Of a stretch of 15,561 nucleotides of DNA, positions 1-9,063 are shown one piece after another. The notes below the pieces were generated by a model. It worked only from the letters and a program-made list of their open reading frames with translations, was not told the origin of the DNA and searched no databases. Both the position numbers and the translations under genes were made by a program. The DNA is from UBA6176 sp041688515 (lineage in GTDB: Bacteria; Verrucomicrobiota; Verrucomicrobiia; Limisphaerales; UBA9464). The number at the start of each line of letters is the position of its first letter. Position 1 is the first letter of the stretch. The stretch covers positions 1 through 15,561 of the forward strand of contig JBDNHZ010000425.1 in the NCBI GenBank assembly GCA_041688515.1, written 5' to 3'.

Positions 1-329
1 CAGGAGACTCTGACTTCCAGTCGGACGTCCCCCGGCCTTCGCACGTTCCCCGCCCGATTGAAATGAGCCTCGTCACCTCGTCGCCTACCCGTAGGAGACG
101 ACGTCAGGAGACTCTGACTTCCAGTCGGACGTCCCCCGGCCCACGGACGTTCCCCTGCCCGATTGAAGTGAGCCTCGTACCCTCGTCGCCTACCCGTAGG
201 AGACGACGTCAGGAGACTCTGACTTCCAGTCGGACGTCCCCCGGCCCACGGACGTCCCCCGCCCGATTGAAGTGAGCCTCGTGACCTCGTCGCCTACGTA
301 GGAGACGACGTCAGGAGACTCTGACTTCC
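1..329. repeat. Tandem array of ~104-bp palindromic intergenic repeats (left copy)
   Basis: Three nearly identical units lie head to tail at 1-104, 105-209 and 210-311, and the first 18 bases of a fourth are at 312-329. Each starts with CAGGAGACTCTGACTTCC and ends with an imperfect palindrome, CGTCGCCTAC..GTAGGAGACGACG. Unit 3 lacks the CC at the palindrome centre, which makes the junction CTACGTAG perfectly symmetric. Unit 1 differs from the other two mainly in the middle (CCTTCGCACG instead of CCCACGGACG). There are no unique spacers, so this is not CRISPR. The array is open at the left edge. A related copy sits at 12809-12943 and a diverged one at 15344-15561. An open frame across the array encodes only a repeated peptide and is not a gene. 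Confidence 0.95.
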
Positions 330-330
330 T

Positions 331-387
331 TTCGGCAACGCCGAACCTCGCCTCTGAAAAGCAAAAGCATCCCGCGAGGGGATGCTT
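331..387 (-). terminator. Rho-independent terminator of the surface-protein/PEP-CTERM pair
   Basis: On the minus strand, AAGCATCCC (387-379) pairs perfectly with GGGATGCTT (373-365) around a 5-base loop. A T-rich tail, TTGCTTTTC, follows, as expected of an intrinsic terminator. It begins 33 bp past the PEP-CTERM stop codon. A second perfect hairpin, TTCGGC-AAC-GCCGAA (331-345), follows directly and could act as a back-up. Nothing else is visible between this point and the stop codon at 421. Confidence 0.82.
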
Positions 388-420
388 GAAACTGGGTCAA
401 CCGATCGCTTGACCCGACAA

Positions 421-1176
421 CTAGCGGGAGATTTTCCGCCGGCGGTGCCACTGATGCAGCGCGAGCAGCGCCAGCAATCCCGCCGCGCCATAAGTGCTGG
501 GCTCCGGCACGGTGTAGGTCACGATCATGGTCGCCACCAGGCTGAACTCCTGCATGCCGAACATCGGGAAGATCTTGGCATTGTCGACGAAGACAAACGG
601 GGTCTGCGGACCGGACCCACTGTTGTTGTGGTAGGCACCCCCGGGGTTGGCATCGAGAAGGGCACCCGTGGCCGTCACTGGCACGGTCCCGTTCCCCACA
701 TAGGTCGCGAGATCGGTGGCGATCCGGTTGGCGCTGTTGGCGGTCGACGAAGCAATCTGGTCCGCCGGGCCCGGAACATTGAACGTCGCGTCTGCGGCGC
801 CGCTGGTCGGGGTGCGCAAGATCTGGGGATCCAGAGCTGTTACATCGGCGGTCGACGTGGGCAGGTCGAAGTTGAAATCACTTCGAACCAGCAGGTTGAA
901 GGCGGTGTTTGCCCCTGTCCCGATCCCCACCAAGACCCCTCGATAGAAGATCTGGGTGCTCACCTCGTAACTGACCCCCGTCAGCGTTGAAAGCCCACCG
1001 AAGCCATCGAACTGGGGAATATTCCAGGTCACATCGAAGGAGGGAACCCCCGACGGACTGGCGATCAACGGATACTCCTGCTGGAACGTGTACTGGATCG
1101 TGGCGGCCTGTGCGGCCATCGGCAGCGCGAGGGCTGCGATCACCACCATCATCCCACTGCGTTTTTGATTCTTCAT
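421..1176 (-). CDS. PEP-CTERM protein, choice-of-anchor E-like
   Basis: Predicted 251-aa exported protein. Residues 1-24 form a signal peptide (KNQKR n-region, hydrophobic MMVVIAALALPMAA core, AQA|AT cleavage). The C-terminal 29 residues are a PEP-CTERM sorting signal: VPEPST at 223, a hydrophobic helix, then an RRRK basic tail. In known systems this tag is recognised and cleaved by exosortase at the inner membrane, and the proteins end up in the extracellular matrix. No exosortase gene is in the window. The middle contains ATIQYTF and a LSTLTGVSYEVS strand, which resemble the 'choice-of-anchor E' family; this assignment is from memory of the family and is less sure than the PEP-CTERM call. 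The gene starts 30 bp after the stop of the giant surface-protein gene on the same strand, so co-transcription is likely. A terminator follows it. No clear Shine-Dalgarno sequence precedes the ATG, which fits translation as a downstream cistron. Confidence 0.9.
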   Translation of the reverse strand: MKNQKRSGMMVVIAALALPMAAQAATIQYTFQQEYPLIASPSGVPSFDVTWNIPQFDGFGGLSTLTGVSYEVSTQIFYRGVLVGIGTGANTAFNLLVRSDFNFDLPTSTADVTALDPQILRTPTSGAADATFNVPGPADQIASSTANSANRIATDLATYVGNGTVPVTATGALLDANPGGAYHNNSGSGPQTPFVFVDNAKIFPMFGMQEFSLVATMIVTYTVPEPSTYGAAGLLALLALHQWHRRRKISR

Positions 1177-1206
1177 CGGATCTAGATAAGAGGGTTGATG
1201 GTTCGT

Positions 1207-4200
1207 TCAGGGACGCAATGCACGGTAGAACCGGACGGTTTCCCCACGGTCCAACGGTTGATGATAGAGGATACTGCCGGATGGATCGGAACGGAACCTC
1301 CCTGCGGTCTCCCATCGGCCGTAGATCAGGTCGTCGGTCGTCTCGATCAGGTAGTCGATTCCCGGTTCCCCGGTGAACTCCAACTGGACGGCGTCCCCAA
1401 TCAGGCGCATGGCGCTGACTCGGGCCGGCGCGGCCACGACGATCTCGAAGGGTCCGTACTCGATCTGCTTCCCGGTAGTTTCAATCTCAACCAGGAGGTA
1501 TTGAACCGGTGCAGAGGGTTGGTTGAGGTACTCACCGGCGCGATATACGCCACCCTGAGCCACGTTGAGCGCGGGGATCAGAGCGGTGTTGATCCGCACA
1601 CGCTCGCCATCGGTCATCAACCGGTAGAGGTCGAAGCCGGCGGTGTTGAGTTCCGAGATCGTCTCCCATTCCACGGTCACTTCCCCTTCCACCCACCAAC
1701 CCTTGAGCGAAGCCAGGGTGATGGCGGTCGGAGCGACCGGGGCGAACCCGAAGTCCACCGTCAGGTTGGCGCTGGCATCGGCGATCAAGGCGTCAGTGGG
1801 ACTCAAATCCAACTCACCGGTCGGTTCGCCGGCCACTGTCAGGGTGAACGCCGCACTGAAGACTCCGGTCACGGTCGGGCTGACCGCGTTGTAACCGTTG
1901 TCATCGTTGTCGGTGGGAACCGTGTCGGGATCCGGTCCGTTGCAGCACAGGGTCGGCCCGGTGCCGCTGCTGAACAGGCCGTTCAGGGGTTGGCTCACCG
2001 CGAAGTTCGAGGCCGGAACAGCCACCACATAATCACCGGGCGGCAGGTAGAAGGCGTAGTAACCACCATTGGCCGTGGTCGTCGTCGCCAGAGGCAAACC
2101 GGAAGGCGTGCCGTAAACGGGGTCAGCGGCATACACCTGAACGATCACACCATTGATCCCAGGCTCGTTGGCTTGGCGGATGCCGTCATTCTGCACTCCG
2201 CCACTGTTCCCATTGTCATTCCAGATCCGGTTGCCGACGCGGATTTGGCCCACGTAACCGAAGTTACGGTCAGCGACACTGGCATTGGTCAGGGTCACAA
2301 GGGTCTGGCTGTCCCCCCCCGGTCCGTTCCCATCCGGATCGGCGGTGGTGGTCCAACCGGTGCCCGGCAAAGTCGTTGTATCGACGACGATTCGGACATT
2401 CGTCGGATCAACGAGAGTCGCCGGGATCCCGGTGAACTCGTAGAAGCCGGTCGAGTCGGTGGTGGTGGTGAGCGTGTAGTCAGTAATCCCATCCTGATCC
2501 AGATCCACCAGAGCTCGGACGGTCACATTGAGGAAGGTTAGCTGCTCTGCCCCCGCCGTCCGAAGATTGTTGGCATTCTGGTCATTCCAGACATAGCCGC
2601 TGACATTCAGCGAGCTGGGGACCAACCCGTAGCCGAAGTCTACATCCAACTGCGGCACTGCCTCGACGAGGGTCAAGGCCACCGTGCTGTCCCCACCGCC
2701 ACCAGGGAGATCCCGTTCGTACCGGGAGAGCGTGGTAAAGTTCGGTGGCAGGGAGGTGGCACTGGTATCGACCTTCACCACGTAGGTTCCGGCCGGTAGG
2801 CCTTGGAACAAGTATTCACCATTGGCTTTGGTGACCTGGCTGTCGACCAAGGTGATGTCGATCAAGGGCTCGTAGGTCCCGATGAGCCCCACGTCCTGAT
2901 AGAGGGATACCGTCACGCCCTGAATTCCAGGATCGGCCACCTGCTGTAGCCGGTCGCCGGTCAGATCCGCATACACCGTGTCCCCGATCTGTCCGCTGTT
3001 GTCGCGGCCGAAATTGAGATTCTCGATCTCCTGACCGGAGGCAACCGTCACGGCGTAACTGCCCGGAGTCGTCTGGGTGCCCTGCGGACCTTGGATCGAG
3101 GGGTTGGCGGTGGCCCAGTCTGCATCGGTGCTCAAGTAGCGAACGACATAGCTTCCCGGCGGAACCAGGAACTTGTAGTTGCCTTGGGCATCCGTGTCGA
3201 CGGCGGTCTCACCGTTGTTCTCGATGCCGTCGTTATTGGTATCGAGCCAGACCCGGATGGAGGGCACCCGGGTATCGATGGTCGCCCCTTCCAGGACGCC
3301 ATTGCTGTTCTTGTCCCAGAAGGTGGTGCCTTCGAGCAGGCCCTTTTCAACGAAGCCGAAGTCGGCCAACAAGTAGTCTTGGTTTGCGGCCAGGGTGACG
3401 GGCATCTTGGTGCCGGTAGTAGCCACCATGAAACCCTGTTGACCGGCGTTCGCACTGCTCGGGGGCGCCACCACGGTCTGCTCTTCCGCGACGGCGATGT
3501 AGTTGCCCGGGGGCAGATTATCGAACAGGTAACGCCCATCGAAGCCACCCAGAAACGCGGTGATGGCCGTGGTGACCACCGTATCGATGCCAGGTTCAAA
3601 GGTCCCGGTGATGCCCAGATCATTGAACAGGGTGATCACCACCCCGTTGACCCCGGTTTCGGTCACGCCGGATTGATTCCCATTCTCGTCGGTGTCGTAG
3701 TAGGCCGTATCCCCGATCGAACCGCCGTAGTTGTAGGCAAAATCCGCCTCAAGATAGCTGGAGGCTTCGGCACTGATGGTCACCGGGTGGAATCCTGTCG
3801 TCAGGTTGACGTTGTTCCCACCTGGCTTGAGGATTTCGAGGCCGGCCGGGAACTGGGGATCCGACTCCAGTACGTTGACCAGGTAATTGACCGGTGCCCC
3901 CGAGGAACCCGCAACATTGCTGAACAGGTAGTTGCCGCTGGCATCGGTCGAGACCGTCTGAAGCAGGAAGTCGGTGCCAACCGTGATCAAACCGTCATTG
4001 TTGGTATCGGCCCAAAGCTGGACGTCCACATTGGCAATCCCGGTCTCGCTGGCATCGACAATCCCATCCTCGTTGGCATCGATCCAGACGGTGTCGCCGA
4101 TGGTGGAAGTCCCAGGCGGACGCAGCCCAAAGTCGGCCGCCACATATTGTTGGCCAGTGCCCAGGAGTCCACCGTTGGATCCTGTGACATCATGGACAGT

Positions 4201-7200
4201 TTTTCCGGCGTCGGCATCGCTGTCGGTGGTGGGAATGTACCCCGCCACAGGACCACTCAGATCGTAAGTTACCGTGTAATGCACACTCGTCGAGAGTCCA
4301 CCGAAGAAGTAGAGACCGTTGGAATCGGTCGTGGTGCTGGCGACTTGAGTCTCCCCAACGTCGATGATGCCATTGTTATTGGGATCGTTGTAGAGGCGCA
4401 CCGTGACCCCCGAGATGCCCAACTCGCCGACATCCTGGACGCCGTCGCTGTCCAGATCAGCCCAGACGCGATCACCTATGCTCACAGTGGTGGCCGTGTC
4501 CGCGAATGCGTCGACGGTCCCAAACAGGTTGACCTCATCGAGGGTGGCCACGTTGTGAATCGGGTTGACCGCGGTGTTCTGGGTGATCAACGCCTTATAG
4601 GTCAGGATCGGCGTCACCAGAACAGACCTGGATGTTCCGGATGTGAACTGGGCCACGGTGGGAAAACCATTGCCAGGGTTAAAGCCAGTTCCTGTACTCA
4701 CGGACGGCTTTCCGGACCAAGTGACTGCACCAATCGCGGTAGGGGGACCAGTCAACCGGTAGACATAGACGAACGTCGCCACCTGAGTTCCACCTGAGGC
4801 CAAAACCTGAGTCGTTGGGATAGGACCCGATTGTTTGGTCCAGGTACCGCCAGGATTCACGATGTTAGCCCGGGTCAGATCCGTAGGAGCCGTGAGGGTC
4901 CCACCCAAGGTGCTGTTCACCACCGTGACCGTCATCGTGACCGTCACGTCGTGGGGTCCAGTGCCCGTGAGGAGGGTCCGACTGGTGGCGATGTCTACGA
5001 ACGTTCGTTGGTCCGTGACTCCGGAGTACGTGACGGAAAGAACTGGGTCACTTCCCAGTCCCGCGGTTTCACTCGAGGCGAATGCCATGTCGCCGTTGTC
5101 CTTGCTAGCCTCAGCCAAGTCCTTGATGACCAACCCATTATTTCCGGCGGGTGTTGCATACCAGTCCTGAACCAACCCCAGCAAACTGGTGGTGAATTGT
5201 GTTTTAGAAGCCGCCTTCTTGGCGACGGCGAAGCTTCCTGAAGCGGTCACACTTGCAATCGGTTGAACATTCCAATTGAGAGCGGCGGCCGTCCAAGCGC
5301 TGGTAACCTTGTATAAGCTATAGGTTACGTTCTTATTCGGGGCTTTGGCGCTGGATTCGATCCTGAATGAGGCCGCAGTGATGGTGCTACTGCCTGGGAT
5401 GGACGCCAGACTGAACTGCAGGTAGGAACGTTTGCCGTCCTTGTTCTTCGTACCGGCCACGATTAGATCGGTCGACGTGTTGAAGAACGAAGCCGGACTG
5501 GCCTGATTGGCATAGGTATCCTGACTGGGGTAGATGGTAGCCACCGTACCTCCTGTTGCCGTGAAGACGCCTCGGACCGCGGACGCCGTCGAACCGATAT
5601 CCCATTCGACGCGAGTCGGCGGATCAAGGATGTCAGTGACGTAATTCAAGGCATCCGTCCCCGGGGTTACACTGGCCGCCACATACGTCGTTCCGGTGGG
5701 GATCGGGTCGGAGATGATGAGTCCCGCCAGCGAGGCGCTACCGGTGTAGGTCGGGGTAATGGTGTAGGTAAGGGTGCGATCCAAGGCGACTACGGACGTT
5801 GCATTGGCAAACGCCTTGTCCACCGTCTTGATCAGGATGGGGACGAACGGAAAATCAGCCGTCAAGTTGCTGGTGCTGACCGGCAAGGTGATGTCGAACT
5901 CGCTGATGGTCGCGCCGTAACCGTTGGGGATCTGGGGATCGGCGGTGTCAACCCGGACGATGTAGTTGTCCGGTCCCAGATTGCTGAACAGGTACTGACC
6001 GGCCGCATCGGTACTGGCAGTAGCAATGGCAGCGCCGTCCGGGATGCCATCGTTGTTGGAATCCCGGAAGAGGTTGACCGTGACGCCGGCGATGGGGACG
6101 TCCCCACCGTCGTACGTCCCATTGGCATTGGTGTCTTGGAACACGGTGTCACCGATGCTGCTGGGGAGGGTCGCGATGTACCCGAAGTCGGCATCGATCA
6201 CGATATTGCTCGCAGCGGTGAAGTTCGCCGGGGTGACCAACCGAGGTTGGGCGACGGTGCGCGTGTAGGGATCGGCGAAGTAGGTGTCGACGCCGCTGCC
6301 GTTACCGTCGGTCACGTTGACCAGATAACGGAAAGTTGGGTTGAGATTGCTGAAGGTGTAGTTGCCGCCGCCCGAGGTGACCTGAGTGGTGATCAGGGCG
6401 TCGCCGGCGTCCAGAATCCCGTTGGCGTTGTTGTCCTCGTAAAGGTTGACCGTGGCACCGTCGATACCGACGTCGGCTCCGTTGAAGATGCCGTCGCCGG
6501 TCTTGTCGTCGAACACCTTGTCGCCGATGGAAGCGCCGCCGGTGGGTTGGTAGCCGAAGTCGACGGTCAGAATGGCGTCGTTGGCACCGACGATGGCCGC
6601 AGCACCCTGATTGATCGGATTACCGGCGCCACCGACAGGATTTCCGGTGTTTGTCGAACCGGAAGGCGGACTTGCGATGACGACGACGTAATTACCAACA
6701 GGCAACCCCGTAAACAGGTAATTGCCGTTGGCGTCCGTGACCTTGGTTCCAACGGAGGTGTCGCCAACGACATCGTAATCTCCGTCACCGTTGACATCGT
6801 TGTAAAGTGTGACAGTCACCCCGGAGATCCCCTCTTCACCAGTCCCCTGCGATCCGTTGCCGTTCCAATCCCGGTAGACGGTATCGCCGATGGAACCGCC
6901 ACCGACGGCCACGCAGGCTTCGGGAGCGCCGCTGATGACCTTGCCTTCGTAACCCAGACTGACCTGGTTGCAGTAGCTCCCGACCGTGGCGTTGGCAGGC
7001 ACCAATGCGGTGAACCTGAGCACCAAGGTCTTGGTCGGGAGAATGCCCTGGGAAACGGTGAACAACGGCCGGTTGGGGTTGCTGGTGTTGACGGTGACCA
7101 CGCCCGGGGCAGGCGTGCCGCCATTGAGATCGGCGCTGACGAGGCTGACGTAGGTGAAACCTGTCGGCAGGTACTCAGTAACGATCAGCGGCACGCCGCT

Positions 7201-9042
7201 GGGAGCATTGCCAGTATTGGAGACGGTGAGAGTGTAGGTGACCGTTCCGCCGGGATTTACGGTGGAGGGGGTGACGGTCTTGACCTCGCTCAACTGGGAG
7301 ATGTTGCCGACCTCGACCGTGTCGTAGGCGGTGTAGTTGATGCCGTTGACGGTGGTCGTCACCGGGTTGAGGAGGGTGCCCGTGGACGTAGCCCGAACAT
7401 TGACGCGGACGGTCTTGACCGTGAACGCCGGAACAATGCCGAGGTTGTAGGTCAGCGGGTTCGGTCCGGAACTCTGCGCGGGAACGGAGGAAAGGAAGAA
7501 CAGCCCCGTAGGAAGCGTGTCGGTCAGGACGACGGGGAGGGTAGTCGGATTGGGGCCGTTGTTGGCGAAAGTGATGTCGAAGTAGAGGGTGCCGTTCTGG
7601 GCGACGATCGGGGTGGAGGCCACCTTGGTGAGGATCGCGCAGGGGCTCAGGGAGACGACGGTCGGATCGAAGTAGCGCCAGATATGATCCTTGCCGCCCT
7701 GTTCACCGCCAGCATCACCGCCGAAGGCGTCGGCATACATGATCGGACAAGCGACGTTGGGGGCCGTGATGACCTTGAGTTTGACGCGGGAGTAGAGGGG
7801 GCGACCCAGTTCCAACATGCCCAAGGCGAAACGGACGGCAGTGGTCGAGGGGGGGAGTGGGTTTGCGAGATCAAGAGTCACGCCAGAGCTGCTGCCGTCG
7901 ACACCGGCGTAGCCGAGAGTGGTGCTGATGCTGCCGGCAATATCACGGCTGATCTGGCTGCCCGGGTAACGGATGCGCAGCCAAGGGCCGGTGACGATGG
8001 ACGCTCGGACGGCTTTGGCCTCCTGGAGGGCCGAGCGGGCACCGGGTAAAGCGGGCCAACTGACCGACTCGAAAGTTCCTGCGGCGGCGTAGGTCGCGTA
8101 GTTGAATTCCCACTGATATCCGGACTGCGGTCCAGCGACGACGTTAGCCAGACCCCAAGGAGCATTACCGCGCTGATCCACCGTATCAATGATGGCGATC
8201 GTGGGTCCGGCGGCGGCGCCACCGTTGCGGCCGTAGGCCCGCAATTGATAGGAGTCCCACAGCGTCATGACTCCGAGAATGTCCGTTCCCGGGATATTGA
8301 CGGCGTCAAACTCGCCAACGACGTCGCCGACGTTGTTGTTCATGGGCAGGGTGGCCGGCGCACCGTAACTGTTGAAGGCGGTGCGGGCGTCGGTGGAGTA
8401 GAAGATCCCGGTGTCGGCGTACACCCCCGCGATGGTGCCGCGTGCGAGGGCCGAGCCGTCCACCACGGCCTTCTCCGTCACACCCAGAATATTGGGGCCA
8501 AGAGAAAGCGAAGTGCCACTCGCTCCATCGAACAGGAGCTTGGGGCTGGCCTTCTGGCCCACGGATCCATCGCCAATGGCGATGATCGACTGGCCTCGGG
8601 CGTTGATCGCCCGGAATCCACCCGGGTTCAGGGGGTCGGGCTCGACCATTTCCGCGCCGACGACCTGCATGCCGGCAGGAATGTACAAGGTCTGATAGCC
8701 GCCGACGCCGGTGGCTGTTCCGGGTCCTGGGGTGGTCTTGACGATCAGCCAGAATTCGTCGTTCACCCGGATCAGCGGGTTCGCGAGGTTGGCCGGGGAA
8801 CGGCTCGACAGCGTGGCGAGGTAAGCCTGATCGAAAAAGATACTGGTAGCGCGCGTATCCAGATTGTGGGCTTGAAGCAGTGCGGGCATGGAAAGGCCCA
8901 TGACCACCAATGCCATCCAGACCACGCCACGCCAGACGGACGTGAAAGCACGGTTTCCGGCGTTTTTCACGCCACGATTTTCCTGCAAGTCCAAACGTTG
9001 GACCTTCTGTCGTGGTTTCATCCTGAAATTCTCAGCGGCCAT
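1207..9042 (-). CDS. Giant modular surface protein (DUF11, SdrD B-like repeats, DNRLRE)
   Basis: About 2611 aa, secreted and probably a cell-surface or matrix stalk or adhesin. Numbering is from the ATG at 9042. A long basic n-region leads to a signal peptide core at ~40-56, with cleavage near LQA|HN (~58). A unique N-terminal region runs ~60-470. Two DUF11-type Ig-like domains lie at ~471-700. Three SdrD B-like repeats start near 714, 835 and 959. A DUF11-like stretch (~1068-1500) is interrupted by a DNRLRE-like module (~1162-1338). Seven more SdrD B-like repeats start near 1518, 1644, 1774, 1901, 2015, 2144 and 2266. A C-terminal region (~2433-2611) has a fibronectin-like part (TISELNTAGFDLYR) and ends in FYRALRP. 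The repeats share SIGDTV.D.N.DG and G.Y.F..L..G.Y.V...DFGY, with calcium-type DxNxDG loops. There is no LPXTG, PEP-CTERM or clear transmembrane anchor. The open frame extends to an ATG at 9087, and an ATG at 9021 is also possible; 9042 is preferred because AGGAGGT lies upstream of it. The exact ligand is unknown. Confidence 0.94.
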   Translation of the reverse strand: MAAENFRMKPRQKVQRLDLQENRGVKNAGNRAFTSVWRGVVWMALVVMGLSMPALLQAHNLDTRATSIFFDQAYLATLSSRSPANLANPLIRVNDEFWLIVKTTPGPGTATGVGGYQTLYIPAGMQVVGAEMVEPDPLNPGGFRAINARGQSIIAIGDGSVGQKASPKLLFDGASGTSLSLGPNILGVTEKAVVDGSALARGTIAGVYADTGIFYSTDARTAFNSYGAPATLPMNNNVGDVVGEFDAVNIPGTDILGVMTLWDSYQLRAYGRNGGAAAGPTIAIIDTVDQRGNAPWGLANVVAGPQSGYQWEFNYATYAAAGTFESVSWPALPGARSALQEAKAVRASIVTGPWLRIRYPGSQISRDIAGSISTTLGYAGVDGSSSGVTLDLANPLPPSTTAVRFALGMLELGRPLYSRVKLKVITAPNVACPIMYADAFGGDAGGEQGGKDHIWRYFDPTVVSLSPCAILTKVASTPIVAQNGTLYFDITFANNGPNPTTLPVVLTDTLPTGLFFLSSVPAQSSGPNPLTYNLGIVPAFTVKTVRVNVRATSTGTLLNPVTTTVNGINYTAYDTVEVGNISQLSEVKTVTPSTVNPGGTVTYTLTVSNTGNAPSGVPLIVTEYLPTGFTYVSLVSADLNGGTPAPGVVTVNTSNPNRPLFTVSQGILPTKTLVLRFTALVPANATVGSYCNQVSLGYEGKVISGAPEACVAVGGGSIGDTVYRDWNGNGSQGTGEEGISGVTVTLYNDVNGDGDYDVVGDTSVGTKVTDANGNYLFTGLPVGNYVVVIASPPSGSTNTGNPVGGAGNPINQGAAAIVGANDAILTVDFGYQPTGGASIGDKVFDDKTGDGIFNGADVGIDGATVNLYEDNNANGILDAGDALITTQVTSGGGNYTFSNLNPTFRYLVNVTDGNGSGVDTYFADPYTRTVAQPRLVTPANFTAASNIVIDADFGYIATLPSSIGDTVFQDTNANGTYDGGDVPIAGVTVNLFRDSNNDGIPDGAAIATASTDAAGQYLFSNLGPDNYIVRVDTADPQIPNGYGATISEFDITLPVSTSNLTADFPFVPILIKTVDKAFANATSVVALDRTLTYTITPTYTGSASLAGLIISDPIPTGTTYVAASVTPGTDALNYVTDILDPPTRVEWDIGSTASAVRGVFTATGGTVATIYPSQDTYANQASPASFFNTSTDLIVAGTKNKDGKRSYLQFSLASIPGSSTITAASFRIESSAKAPNKNVTYSLYKVTSAWTAAALNWNVQPIASVTASGSFAVAKKAASKTQFTTSLLGLVQDWYATPAGNNGLVIKDLAEASKDNGDMAFASSETAGLGSDPVLSVTYSGVTDQRTFVDIATSRTLLTGTGPHDVTVTMTVTVVNSTLGGTLTAPTDLTRANIVNPGGTWTKQSGPIPTTQVLASGGTQVATFVYVYRLTGPPTAIGAVTWSGKPSVSTGTGFNPGNGFPTVAQFTSGTSRSVLVTPILTYKALITQNTAVNPIHNVATLDEVNLFGTVDAFADTATTVSIGDRVWADLDSDGVQDVGELGISGVTVRLYNDPNNNGIIDVGETQVASTTTDSNGLYFFGGLSTSVHYTVTYDLSGPVAGYIPTTDSDADAGKTVHDVTGSNGGLLGTGQQYVAADFGLRPPGTSTIGDTVWIDANEDGIVDASETGIANVDVQLWADTNNDGLITVGTDFLLQTVSTDASGNYLFSNVAGSSGAPVNYLVNVLESDPQFPAGLEILKPGGNNVNLTTGFHPVTISAEASSYLEADFAYNYGGSIGDTAYYDTDENGNQSGVTETGVNGVVITLFNDLGITGTFEPGIDTVVTTAITAFLGGFDGRYLFDNLPPGNYIAVAEEQTVVAPPSSANAGQQGFMVATTGTKMPVTLAANQDYLLADFGFVEKGLLEGTTFWDKNSNGVLEGATIDTRVPSIRVWLDTNNDGIENNGETAVDTDAQGNYKFLVPPGSYVVRYLSTDADWATANPSIQGPQGTQTTPGSYAVTVASGQEIENLNFGRDNSGQIGDTVYADLTGDRLQQVADPGIQGVTVSLYQDVGLIGTYEPLIDITLVDSQVTKANGEYLFQGLPAGTYVVKVDTSATSLPPNFTTLSRYERDLPGGGGDSTVALTLVEAVPQLDVDFGYGLVPSSLNVSGYVWNDQNANNLRTAGAEQLTFLNVTVRALVDLDQDGITDYTLTTTTDSTGFYEFTGIPATLVDPTNVRIVVDTTTLPGTGWTTTADPDGNGPGGDSQTLVTLTNASVADRNFGYVGQIRVGNRIWNDNGNSGGVQNDGIRQANEPGINGVIVQVYAADPVYGTPSGLPLATTTTANGGYYAFYLPPGDYVVAVPASNFAVSQPLNGLFSSGTGPTLCCNGPDPDTVPTDNDDNGYNAVSPTVTGVFSAAFTLTVAGEPTGELDLSPTDALIADASANLTVDFGFAPVAPTAITLASLKGWWVEGEVTVEWETISELNTAGFDLYRLMTDGERVRINTALIPALNVAQGGVYRAGEYLNQPSAPVQYLLVEIETTGKQIEYGPFEIVVAAPARVSAMRLIGDAVQLEFTGEPGIDYLIETTDDLIYGRWETAGRFRSDPSGSILYHQPLDRGETVRFYRALRP
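1745..6903 (-). repeat. Ten SdrD B-like protein modules encoded within the giant gene
   Basis: The encoded modules begin at about 6903, 6540, 6168, 4490, 4113, 3723, 3340, 2999, 2613 and 2247 (minus strand). Each is roughly 110-170 residues. Nearly every module opens with a GD.V..D.N.(D/N)G calcium-type loop, has a second DxNxDG loop about 25 residues later, then G.Y.F..L..G.Y.V and a closing DFGY-like strand. Modules 7 (LLEGTTFWDKNSNG) and 9 (LNVSGYVWNDQNANN) have diverged openings. The DNA itself is not a perfect repeat: the modules are well diverged, so this is old domain duplication rather than recent tandem expansion. The array is split between modules 3 and 4 by the DUF11-like/DNRLRE segment. 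Confidence 0.85.
5030..5560 (-). other. DNRLRE-like module inside the giant surface protein, low GC
   Basis: This segment encodes residues ~1162-1338 of the giant protein. It starts with a strand and DTY.N (YPSQDTYANQ). It continues with a KRSYLQFSLASIPG stretch, SFRIESS, VTSAW..AALNWNVQP, LVQDWY, NNGLVIKD and FASSETAGLGSDPVLSVTY. That order matches the DNRLRE domain, a beta-rich carbohydrate-associated module of secreted bacterial proteins. The G+C of 5161-5460 is 54% by hand count, against 61% in the SdrD B-like part at 6301-6600. The module sits between the two parts of a DUF11-like domain. Insertion of a foreign module is inferred; the composition and position are seen directly. Confidence 0.75.
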
Positions 9043-9056
9043 AAAGGTTAGAAAGT

Positions 9057-9063
9057 ACCTCCT
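9057..9063 (-). promoter_or_regulatory. Shine-Dalgarno sequence deciding the giant gene start
   Basis: On the minus strand AGGAGGT lies 14 bases before the ATG at 9042. The spacing is longer than the usual 5-10 bases, but this is the only strong Shine-Dalgarno match near the start of this gene. It lies downstream of the ATG at 9087, which argues against that longer start. The ATG at 9021 has no motif of its own. Confidence 0.55.

Noticed and set aside
63..275. Open frame encoding a repeated Arg/Ser/Thr-rich peptide
   Set aside because: It lies wholly inside the tandem array; the peptide repeat is a by-product of units whose lengths are near multiples of three.
1..329. CRISPR array
   Set aside because: Units are ~104 bp and almost identical throughout, without short repeats separated by unique spacers, and no cas genes are present.
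6136..8049. 637-aa plus-strand frame (and 1195-2541, 3091-4797, 8245-9051) opposite the giant gene
   Set aside because: These mirror the Asp/Gly-rich repeats of the surface protein as Val/Gly/Asp-rich sequence; no start context or domain supports them.
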